In this document: piece by piece, positions 25,001 through 31,886 of the stretch
Layout of the letters: each line of letters starts with the position of its first letter
How positions within the stretch are numbered: position 1 is the first letter of the stretch
DNA from: an uncultured Collinsella sp.
Lineage (GTDB): Bacteria; Actinomycetota; Coriobacteriia; Coriobacteriales; Coriobacteriaceae
DNA: 37,896 nucleotides
Direction: 5' to 3'
Assembly: GCA_958349325.1 (NCBI GenBank)
Contig: CATWCP010000006.1
Coordinates: 1-37,896, forward strand
Notes under the pieces: generated by a model
Databases searched by the model: none
Told to the model about the DNA's origin: nothing
The model's input: the letters and a program-made list of their open reading frames with translations, nothing else
Made by a program: the position numbers and the translations under genes

Positions 25001-27178
25001 ATGTCCGAGCTGTGCTCCGTGCCGCGCGTCTCGGAGCGCTTTGCCCAGAGCAATGCGCTCGACGAGGATATCGCGCGACTCAAATATGTTTCGGGTAAAC
25101 GTGAGGAGGCCCTTCGCCGTCTGGGAATTCGGACGGTGGGGGACCTCCTTCTCCATATCCCTCATCGATACCTCGACTTTACCCGTTCGTGGTCCATCGA
25201 GATGGCGCCCATCGGCACCGTGTGCACCATCATCGCCACGGTCGACCGTATCGTCCAAAAGCAGCCGCGCCCGCGCATGCAGGTGACTGAGGTCTCACTT
25301 GTTGACGAGACGGGCGTGCTACAGGTCGCCTTTTTCCGCCAGCCCTGGATTGCCCAGCAGCTTAAGCAGGGCGACCGCTTGGCCGTGATGGGCAAGGTCG
25401 AGTTTGCCTACGGTTTTAAGCAGATGGCCTCGCCCCACTTTGAAAAGCTCGAGGACGGGCGCGCCGCAGGCACCATTCTGCCGGTCCATTACGTGAGCGA
25501 TGGCGTGAGCCAGGCGTGGATGCGCCGCATCGTAAGCGGCGCGCTCGAGGTCGTCGGCAATCCGTTCGATCCGATTCCCGCGCCGCTGCGCGCAAAGCGG
25601 AAGCTCATGAGCAATGCCCGCGCGTTGCGTTCGATCCACTTTCCCTCGAGCATGGCTGAGCGCGACATCGCACGCCGGCGTCTTGCCTACGAGGAGTGCC
25701 TCTACCTGCAGCTGGCGCTGCGTCTGCGCAACGACGGCGGCCTGGTCGATGTGGTGCCCTATGCCCACACCGCGGGCGAGCATCTGGGCGCGCTTAAACA
25801 GGCCCTTCCGTTTTCGCTGAGCGACGAGCAGGAGGCCGCATTCCAAGACATCCTGCATGACATGTGCGATGGCGGGCGCGTGATGAACCGTCTGCTGCTG
25901 GGCGATGTCGGTACCGGTAAGACCGCCGTTGCCGCCTGCGCGCTGGCTGTGGCTGCCGATAGCGGCACGCAGGCCTGCGTTATGGCGCCCACGGGCGTGC
26001 TGGCGCGCCAATATGCCGATAAGACCGGCCCTCTGCTCTCGCAGGCCGGCATGTCCTGGGCGCTTCTGACGGGCGCCACGCCGGCCGCAGAGCGCGAGCG
26101 CATCCATGCCCAGCTGGAATCGGGCGAGCTTGACGTGCTCTTTGGCACCCATGCGGTGCTTTCGGATACCGTTGCGTTCAAGCATCTGTCGCTTGTTGTC
26201 ATCGACGAGCAACACCGCTTTGGCGTAGGCCAGCGCAACGCCCTGCGCGCGAAGGGCCCCGGTGCCGATCTGCTCGTTATGACGGCAACGCCCATCCCGC
26301 GTACGCTGGCGCTTTCGGTCTACGGCGATCTGGACACGAGTATCATCCGCCATCGGCCCGTCCCTGGTGCTGGCGTGACGACACGCGTGCTCACCGAGTC
26401 GAGCCGTGACCTCGCCTATGGCGCCATTCGCGAGGCGCACGAGAAGGGGCAGCAGGCCTACGTGATTTGCCCGCTCGTGGAGCCGAGTGACTCGGCCGAT
26501 GAGCTGGAAGACGTGCCCGGTATCGCCCGCGACGACGAGGGCCGCATGACGGTCCCCGTGCCGCTGCACGATACGGCGACCGAGCTAGATCGCCTGCGTC
26601 TGGCGTTGCCGGGTCTTGCCATCGAGCGCCTTCACGGCCGTATGCCAGCGGGGGAGAAGGATCAGGTTATCGATGCCTTCAAGCGTGGCGAGATTGACGT
26701 GCTCGTCTCGACTACGGTGGTCGAGGTGGGCGTTGACGTGCCCAACGCCACCGTCATGGTCATCGAAAACGGCGAGCGCTTTGGTTTGGCTGCCCTGCAC
26801 CAGCTGCGAGGCCGCGTGGGCCGTGGCGGCGTGTCGGGCACGTGCCTGGTCATGACGCACTCCAAGGGCAACGGCGGCGCATCGGCGGCGCAAGATCGTC
26901 TGCAATCGCTCGAAAAAACCTCGGATGGCTTTACGCTCGCCCAGATGGACCTGCGTCTGCGCCACGAGGGCGAAATCCTGGGGTACCGTCAGCATGGCGG
27001 TGTGACCCTGCGCTTTGTCGACCTGGATGCCGACGAGGAGCTGATCGAGTGGGCCCATTTGGACGCGGTCGAGCTCTTGCGGTATGCTTGCACCCTTGAC
27101 TCCGTGGCGACGCGCCCCCTGCGCGATGCGGTCGCCATGCGATATCGACACATTTTTAAGGAGGTCAGCGGAGGATGA
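25001..27178 (+). CDS. recG: ATP-dependent DNA helicase RecG
   Basis: This 725-residue superfamily 2 helicase reverses stalled forks and processes branched DNA. An N-terminal OB-fold wedge domain (about 55-150) precedes the motor. Walker A is GDVGTGKT (301-308), Walker B is DEQH (402-405), motif III is TATPIPRT, and motif VI lies in LHQLRGRVGRGG. It starts 10 nt after the kinase gene and overlaps rsmD by 4 nt as ATGA. Confidence 0.96.
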   Translation: MSELCSVPRVSERFAQSNALDEDIARLKYVSGKREEALRRLGIRTVGDLLLHIPHRYLDFTRSWSIEMAPIGTVCTIIATVDRIVQKQPRPRMQVTEVSLVDETGVLQVAFFRQPWIAQQLKQGDRLAVMGKVEFAYGFKQMASPHFEKLEDGRAAGTILPVHYVSDGVSQAWMRRIVSGALEVVGNPFDPIPAPLRAKRKLMSNARALRSIHFPSSMAERDIARRRLAYEECLYLQLALRLRNDGGLVDVVPYAHTAGEHLGALKQALPFSLSDEQEAAFQDILHDMCDGGRVMNRLLLGDVGTGKTAVAACALAVAADSGTQACVMAPTGVLARQYADKTGPLLSQAGMSWALLTGATPAAERERIHAQLESGELDVLFGTHAVLSDTVAFKHLSLVVIDEQHRFGVGQRNALRAKGPGADLLVMTATPIPRTLALSVYGDLDTSIIRHRPVPGAGVTTRVLTESSRDLAYGAIREAHEKGQQAYVICPLVEPSDSADELEDVPGIARDDEGRMTVPVPLHDTATELDRLRLALPGLAIERLHGRMPAGEKDQVIDAFKRGEIDVLVSTTVVEVGVDVPNATVMVIENGERFGLAALHQLRGRVGRGGVSGTCLVMTHSKGNGGASAAQDRLQSLEKTSDGFTLAQMDLRLRHEGEILGYRQHGGVTLRFVDLDADEELIEWAHLDAVELLRYACTLDSVATRPLRDAVAMRYRHIFKEVSGG

Positions 27179-27819
27179 GAATCATCGGCGGCGAATGGCG
27201 CGGTCGTAAGATCGAGGAGCCCCGTGGTCGCGATGTCACCCGCCCCACGACCGATCGCGTGCGCGAGGCGTGCGCATCTATGGTCATGTCGGCATTCGAT
27301 TTCGATTTGGACGAGGTTCGCGTGCTAGACGCTTTTGGCGGCTCCGGTGCTCTGGGTATCGAGATGCTCTCTCGTGGGGCCCGCTCGCTCACGACGTTTG
27401 AGATTGATCGCAACGCTGCGCGGCTCATTACCAAGAATATCGAGTCGCTCTGCCGTGACCGTGCGCGTTGGCGTGTGGTCACGGGCGATATGCTGGCGAG
27501 TGCCTCGCGCGGTCGTGTGCCGGGCGGCCCCTTTGATCTAGTCCTGCTCGACCCGCCCTATGCTTTTGGTGCCGAGCCGGTCGAGGAACTGCTGCAGAAC
27601 CTGGCTCAGCAGGGTCTGCTTGCACCTGGCGCTTATGCGCTGTTTGAGCATGCCGCCGCCGATGCGGGCGCGCATCCGGCAGGCTTTGAGACTGAACGTG
27701 AGAAGCGCTACGGCATTACCTCGGTCGACCTGCTCCGTTGGGTCGGCGATAGCAATGACGGCGGCACTGATGCTAACGAAAATGACGAGGCAGTATCCCC
27801 GGAGGACGCCCATGAGTGA
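27175..27819 (+). CDS. rsmD: 16S rRNA (guanine966-N2)-methyltransferase
   Basis: This 214-residue Rossmann-fold methyltransferase modifies G966 of 16S rRNA. RIIGGEWRGRKI at the N-terminus and RPTTDRVREA are family marks. The SAM-binding motif is LDAFGGSGALGIE (near 52-64) and the catalytic DPPY is at 126-129. The C-terminus carries about 20 acidic extra residues. It overlaps recG by 4 nt and coaD by 8 nt; the rsmD-coaD pair is widely conserved. Confidence 0.94.
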   Translation: MRIIGGEWRGRKIEEPRGRDVTRPTTDRVREACASMVMSAFDFDLDEVRVLDAFGGSGALGIEMLSRGARSLTTFEIDRNAARLITKNIESLCRDRARWRVVTGDMLASASRGRVPGGPFDLVLLDPPYAFGAEPVEELLQNLAQQGLLAPGAYALFEHAAADAGAHPAGFETEREKRYGITSVDLLRWVGDSNDGGTDANENDEAVSPEDAHE

Positions 27820-28309
27820 CACTATTAATCGCGTGATCGTCCCGGGCACCTTCGATCCCATCACGTTTGGCCATATCGATGTGATCCGCCGCGCCCGCCG
27901 CATCTTTCCCAGCGTGATCGTCGCTGTTGCCGAGTCGCAGGGTAAAAACGGTGTGGGCACCACGTTTACGCTCGATGAACGCGTGGCGCTGGCCCGTGAG
28001 GCACTCGGTGATATCGATGGCGTCGAGGTCCTGCCCTTTACTGGCCTCTTGGTCGACTTCGCTCGTGATCAGGGGGCGGGGGCCGTGGTCAAGGGTCTGC
28101 GCGCCATGACTGACTTTGAGTACGAGCTGCAGCAGGCCGACCTCAACTACCGCTTGGATAACGAGCTGGAGTCCATCTTTGTCATGAGTGCGCCGCAGTA
28201 CGGCTATATCTCGAGCTCGGTCGTTCGCCAGATCGCCTCGCTCGGCAGCGATGTATCGACGTTTGTCCCACCCAACGTGGTTGAAGCGCTCAGACATCGC
28301 TTTTCGTGA
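27812..28309 (+). CDS. coaD: Phosphopantetheine adenylyltransferase
   Basis: This 165-residue enzyme transfers AMP to 4'-phosphopantetheine in coenzyme A synthesis. The nucleotidyltransferase motif GTFDPITFGH (T18-x-G-H21), the KGLRAMTDFEYELQQADLN block and the C-terminal ISSSVVRQIA are all present. GGAGGA (27801-27806) gives 5-nt spacing to ATG 27812. It ends an rsmD-coupled unit, and the next gene has its own leader. Confidence 0.96.
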   Translation: MSDTINRVIVPGTFDPITFGHIDVIRRARRIFPSVIVAVAESQGKNGVGTTFTLDERVALAREALGDIDGVEVLPFTGLLVDFARDQGAGAVVKGLRAMTDFEYELQQADLNYRLDNELESIFVMSAPQYGYISSSVVRQIASLGSDVSTFVPPNVVEALRHRFS

Positions 28310-28314
28310 CGTTT

Positions 28315-28342
28315 TTTATTGCCTGGTGGCATGTGGTAAACT
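28315..28342 (+). promoter_or_regulatory. Weak promoter candidate after coaD
   Basis: TTTATT (28315-28320), a 16-nt spacer and TAAACT (28337-28342) could drive the gene at 28378. The hexamers match the consensus only partly. Confidence 0.3.
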
Positions 28343-28377
28343 AGCACAATGATATGTTACCTATGAAAGGAGACCGG

Positions 28378-28875
28378 ATGCCGGGCGAGAATTTTCCTGG
28401 CGATAGGATCGTTAGCTTGGTCGATGAGCTCGAAGGGCTGATCGAGGAAGCCAAGCCGCCTTTCGGCAAGAACGCTCAGTTCAAGGTCATCGACGCCGAC
28501 GTGTTCTTCAACATCCTCGACGAGATCCGCATGAGCTATCCCGAGGAGTGGCAGAAGTCCCGCCGTATCCTTAAGGAGCGCGAGGAGCTTATGGCTTCCG
28601 CCGCCGCTCAGGCCGATTCCATCATCGCCGACGCTCAGCAGCAGGCCCTCACCATTGCCGGTGAGCAGGAGATCGTCCGTCTTGCGCAGCAGCAGGCCGA
28701 CGACATCCGCGATCGTGCCCAGCAGTACGAGCGCGAGACGCGTTATGCTGCCGAGGACTACGCAGAGCAGGTCTTTACGCACCTGGAGGAGAACCTCAAG
28801 AGTCTGACCGGCACCGTTACCCGTTGCCGTCAGCAGCTCAACGAGGGTGCCGCCCAACAGAATGGTCAGTGGTAA
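28378..28875 (+). CDS. Coiled-coil protein, DivIVA/ATP-synthase-subunit-like
   Basis: I recognise no specific family. The 165-residue protein begins with a short domain (VSLVDELEGLIEEAKPPF, then VIDADVFFNILDEIRMSYPE) resembling DivIVA-type N-termini. A long Ala/Gln/Glu-rich helix follows (about residues 60-150), as in DivIVA-like or F/V-type ATPase stalk-like proteins. There is no signal peptide or membrane segment. AAAGGAG (28366-28372) gives 5-nt spacing to ATG 28378; ATG 28363-type upstream starts overlap that site. It precedes yceD with a TAATG junction, so they are likely coupled. A polar or cell-division scaffold role is only a guess. Confidence 0.75.
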   Translation: MPGENFPGDRIVSLVDELEGLIEEAKPPFGKNAQFKVIDADVFFNILDEIRMSYPEEWQKSRRILKEREELMASAAAQADSIIADAQQQALTIAGEQEIVRLAQQQADDIRDRAQQYERETRYAAEDYAEQVFTHLEENLKSLTGTVTRCRQQLNEGAAQQNGQW

Positions 28876-29429
28876 TGGCTGAGTTCCCGAGCGTTACCGT
28901 CGATCTTTCCGAGCAGCTCGAGTTTCCTGGAGATTCGTATCCGCTGACCGGTAAGGTCGATGTCGCCACCTACACGGTAGGCGAGAAGGAGTACCAGCTT
29001 CAGGACGGCATCGACTACGACGTTGTCTTTACCAATGCCGGTACCGGTGTCTTGCTCACGGGCATGGTCCGCGCGCACGCCACCGGCGAGTGCGACCGTT
29101 GCCTGGAACCTGCCTCGTTTGATATCGCCGGCGAGATCGAGGAGTTCTACCTCTTTGAGGAGCCCGAGGATCCCGAGGCCTACGAAGACGGCTACGAGCT
29201 CCTGGGCGAGGATCGCATCGTCGATCTGGGAGAGCCCATCAACGACGCGGTCGTCATGGACACGCCGTTCGTTGTCCTGTGCAAGCCCGATTGCCGCGGC
29301 CTTTGCCCCACTTGCGGTTGCAATCTCAACGTCGAGCAATGCGATTGCGCTGCCCAGGCAGAGGCAGAATGGGCCGCTGCCACGGAAAATCCATTTGCAG
29401 CATTGAAGAATCTCAAGCTTGATGAGTAA
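28875..29429 (+). CDS. yceD: YceD/DUF177 family protein
   Basis: This 184-residue protein belongs to the YceD (DUF177) family, which lies next to rpmF across bacteria and is linked to 23S rRNA accumulation. Cysteine pairs are visible as CDRC in the middle and CRGLCPTCGCNLN near the C-terminus, probably a metal-binding ribbon. Its ATG overlaps the stop of the upstream gene by one base. The longer frame beginning at 28824 lies inside that gene and is not needed. Confidence 0.9.
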   Translation: MAEFPSVTVDLSEQLEFPGDSYPLTGKVDVATYTVGEKEYQLQDGIDYDVVFTNAGTGVLLTGMVRAHATGECDRCLEPASFDIAGEIEEFYLFEEPEDPEAYEDGYELLGEDRIVDLGEPINDAVVMDTPFVVLCKPDCRGLCPTCGCNLNVEQCDCAAQAEAEWAAATENPFAALKNLKLDE

Positions 29430-29434
29430 AACTG

Positions 29435-29443
29435 TGGTAGTAT
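29435..29443 (+). promoter_or_regulatory. Candidate extended -10 before rpmF
   Basis: TGGTAGTAT is a TGn-extended -10 51 nt upstream of rpmF. No -35 at good spacing is visible (TTGATG at 29419 is too close). rpmF may be co-transcribed with yceD and also use this site. Confidence 0.4.
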
Positions 29444-29493
29444 CGCTACTTGCGCGTAATCGCCACACTGGATAGTTCATAAGGAAGGTCACT

Positions 29494-29673
29494 ATGCCCG
29501 TACCTAAACAAAAGCAGGGTCGTATCCGCACTCACACCCGTCGTTCCGCCAACATGAAGATCTCGGCTGCGGCTCAGTCCACGTGCCCCCGTTGCGGCGC
29601 TGTTAAGCTTCCGCACCACGTGTGCCCCAGCTGCGGTTTCTACAAGGACCGCGAGGTTATCGTTACCGAGTAA
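29494..29673 (+). CDS. rpmF: 50S ribosomal protein L32
   Basis: This 59-residue ribosomal protein begins MPVPKQKQGRIRTHTRRS and has the zinc-ribbon pairs CPRC (31-34) and CPSC (44-47). AAGGAAGG (29481-29488) precedes ATG 29494. It is directly followed by a strong terminator, yet keeps the classic yceD-rpmF-plsX order. Confidence 0.97.
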   Translation: MPVPKQKQGRIRTHTRRSANMKISAAAQSTCPRCGAVKLPHHVCPSCGFYKDREVIVTE

Positions 29674-29713
29674 CGGTATACTCTGGATGCGATGCCGTTC
29701 CAAATGGAACCAC

Positions 29714-29743
29714 AATGGCCGGCTCAATGAGTCGGCCATTTTT
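29714..29743 (+). terminator. Terminator between rpmF and plsX
   Basis: A 12-bp stem with one G-U pair (29714-29725 with 29729-29740) has an AAT loop and is followed by more T residues. It ends only 18 nt before the plsX start, so it may regulate how much transcription continues from rpmF into plsX. Confidence 0.88.
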
Positions 29744-29760
29744 GTATAAGGAGCATGTAT

Positions 29761-30780
29761 ATGAGTAACGTTCGCGTTTGTGTAGACGTTGTGGGCGGAG
29801 ACGAGAAACCTCAGGTTGTTCTCGATGGTATCGAAGCTGCGCTTGCCGCCGATCCCGATATCGAGGTCTTGGCAGCTGGTCCCGCCGAAATCGTCAATCC
29901 CTTTGCAGCTTCCCATGCACGTGTTGAGGCCCTTGAGGCGCCTGACGTTATCGCCATGGATGACGATCCCATTCGCGCCGTGATGACCAAGCGTAAGTCG
30001 TCGATCGTGCTTTCTTGCCGCGCCATCAAGAAGGGCAACGCGGATGCGTTCTTCTCCGCCGGCTCCACCGGTGCCATGACCGCCGCCGCCACCGCCTATG
30101 TGACGCCGTTTAGGTATCAGGCCGAAGGCAAGAAGCAGCCGGTGCGCCCCTGTCTGACCAATGCGCTGCCCAATCGCGCCGGCGGTCTGACGGTGCTGTG
30201 CGACATGGGTGCCAACCCCGATGTGGAGGTCGATGACATGGTGCGTTTTGCCCAGATGGGTAGCGCCTATGCCCGCGTCGTCCTGGGCATCGAGCATCCT
30301 CGCGTGGGCCTGCTTGCCAATGGCACCGAGGATGAGAAGGGCTCCAACTTTACCAAGGCCTGTTTCCCTGCTATGAAGGCCGCCGTTCCCGGCTTTGTTG
30401 GTAACTGCGAGGGCACCGACCTCACCTCAGGTAACTTCGATGTCGTCGTTGCCGATGGCATGTCGGGTAATATCGCTCTCAAAGCTACCGAGGGCGCTGC
30501 CAAGTTTTTGCTGCAGGAGCTCAAGGGCGCCTTTATGGCCTCGCTCGGCACCAAGATCGCCGCGCTGCTCATCAAAAAGCAGATGCGCGAGATTAAGGCC
30601 AAGCTCTCTGGCGACGCCAAGGGCGGCGCGATTCTTCTGGGCCTGCGCGGCGTGGTCCTGATCGGCCATGGCGCCACCTCGGTCGAGGCTGTCAAAAACG
30701 GTACGCTCGCGGCGGCCGAAGCCGTGCGCGCCGGGCTGGTCGAGAATGTCGCCAACTCTATGGACAGTATCGTTTTGTAA
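29761..30780 (+). CDS. plsX: Phosphate acyltransferase PlsX
   Basis: This 339-residue peripheral-membrane enzyme makes acyl-phosphate from acyl-ACP for phospholipid synthesis. Family blocks are VDVVGGDEKPQVVLDG (commonly VDAMGGDxAP), FFSAGSTGAM, LCDMGANPD, LLANGTEDEKG and DGMSGNIALKATEGAAKFL. ATG 29761 has AAGGAG (29748-29753) at 7-nt spacing; the in-frame ATG 29755 is too close to that site. The acyl carrier protein gene follows after 124 bp. Confidence 0.95.
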   Translation: MSNVRVCVDVVGGDEKPQVVLDGIEAALAADPDIEVLAAGPAEIVNPFAASHARVEALEAPDVIAMDDDPIRAVMTKRKSSIVLSCRAIKKGNADAFFSAGSTGAMTAAATAYVTPFRYQAEGKKQPVRPCLTNALPNRAGGLTVLCDMGANPDVEVDDMVRFAQMGSAYARVVLGIEHPRVGLLANGTEDEKGSNFTKACFPAMKAAVPGFVGNCEGTDLTSGNFDVVVADGMSGNIALKATEGAAKFLLQELKGAFMASLGTKIAALLIKKQMREIKAKLSGDAKGGAILLGLRGVVLIGHGATSVEAVKNGTLAAAEAVRAGLVENVANSMDSIVL

Positions 30781-30827
30781 GAGCGAGTTAGAGCGCTGTT
30801 ATGTGCTTCGCGGCGCACGTCGTGGGG

Positions 30828-30875
30828 TAGAATCAGAACCGTGTCTTGGTACCGCCCGGGCGGTACCATTCTTTT
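30828..30875 (+). promoter_or_regulatory. acpP leader: -10 candidate and perfect palindrome
   Basis: TAGAAT (30828-30833) may be a -10 for acpP, with no clear -35. It is followed by a perfect 22-bp palindrome (30847-30868, TGGTACCGCCC and its complement) and then TTCTTTT. This can be a terminator for plsX transcripts, an attenuator of acpP or an operator. No T-box context is visible despite the TGGTACCGC string. Confidence 0.55.
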
Positions 30876-30904
30876 GGTATTCATGCACTATGAGAGGAAG
30901 CGCT

Positions 30905-31147
30905 ATGGACCGCTCCGAAATCTTCGACAAGATCGCCGAGGTCGCTGCTGACGTTCTGGGCGTCGATGTTGCCGAAATTAGCGAGGAGACCACCTTTGAC
31001 GACCTCGATGCCAACTCGCTCGAGCGCCTGCAGCTGGTTACGGCTATCGAGGACGAGTTCAACCTCGAGATCGATGACGAGACCCTGCTCTCGCTCAACT
31101 CTGTCGCCGACGCCGTCGACGCTATCGAAGCTGCCAAGGAGGCCTAA
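30905..31147 (+). CDS. acpP: Acyl carrier protein
   Basis: This 80-residue acidic helical protein carries growing acyl chains in fatty-acid synthesis on a phosphopantetheine arm. The attachment serine is Ser38 in DANSLERLQLV; the usual DSL is NSL here. Helix II continues as LVTAIEDEFNLEID. GAGGAAG just upstream of ATG 30905 is the ribosome site. rnc starts 4 nt after the stop, with its ribosome site inside the acpP end. Confidence 0.94.
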   Translation: MDRSEIFDKIAEVAADVLGVDVAEISEETTFDDLDANSLERLQLVTAIEDEFNLEIDDETLLSLNSVADAVDAIEAAKEA

Positions 31148-31150
31148 GTC

Positions 31151-31876
31151 TTGGCTTTATCCGAACGACTTACGCGCGCCCAGGAAATCCTGGGCCACGA
31201 GTTCAACAATAAGGTGCTGCTGCGCGCGGCCCTTACGCATCCCTCGGCAGTCGAGGGCCAGCCGGTTTCTGCCAGCTATGAGCGCCTTGAGTTCTTGGGC
31301 GATTCCATTTTGGGCGCTGTGGTCGCACGCTCCCTGTTTGAGTCCTATCCCGAGTTTGACGAGGGCAAGCTCACCCGCCTGAAGGTGTCGCTTGTCTCGG
31401 GCGCAACGCTGTCCGAGGTTTCTCACGAGCTGGGCATCGACGACATCATCATCTTTGGTGCCTCCGAGACCGGTACCGGTGCGCGCGGCCTGCATTCGGC
31501 GCTCGAGAACGTCTACGAGTCGCTCGTGGGCGCACTGTACCTGGATGCCGGCTGGGATGCCGCAGCGGAGTTTATCCATCGTACGCTTAAGCCGCATTTG
31601 GCTTCCGAGCGTGCCGAGCATCCTGCGAATCCCAAGTCGTTTTTGCAGGAGTGCGTGCAAGCCGACGGTCACGAGCCCCCGGCGTATAAGCTCGTTGGCT
31701 CCGAGGGCCCGGCGCATGCGCCCACCTTTACCGCCGTGGTGTTGATCGATGGTATTCGCCAGGGTCGCGGTTCCGGCTCCTCAAAGAAGGAAGCCGAGGG
31801 AGCCGCCGCGCTCGAAGCGCTCGACCGCATGGGTTACACCACCAACGGCGTGATTCTCAATAAGAAGCACGTGTAA
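31151..31876 (+). CDS. rnc: Ribonuclease III
   Basis: This 241-residue endonuclease cleaves double-stranded RNA in rRNA and mRNA processing. The signature ERLEFLGDS begins at residue 44, and the second acidic site is ENVYESLVGALYLDAG. The C-terminal double-stranded RNA-binding domain (about 158-230) has NPKSFLQE and GSGSSKKEAEGAAALEAL. It uses a TTG start at 31151 with a perfect AAGGAGG (31136-31142) at 8-nt spacing. Confidence 0.95.
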   Translation: MALSERLTRAQEILGHEFNNKVLLRAALTHPSAVEGQPVSASYERLEFLGDSILGAVVARSLFESYPEFDEGKLTRLKVSLVSGATLSEVSHELGIDDIIIFGASETGTGARGLHSALENVYESLVGALYLDAGWDAAAEFIHRTLKPHLASERAEHPANPKSFLQECVQADGHEPPAYKLVGSEGPAHAPTFTAVVLIDGIRQGRGSGSSKKEAEGAAALEALDRMGYTTNGVILNKKHV

Positions 31877-31886
31877 GCGAGGAACC

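Noticed and set aside
30847..30868. T-box fragment because of TGGTACCGC in the acpP leader
   Set aside because: The string is part of a perfect palindrome, has no stem I or specifier region, and the following gene is not an amino-acid or tRNA synthetase gene.
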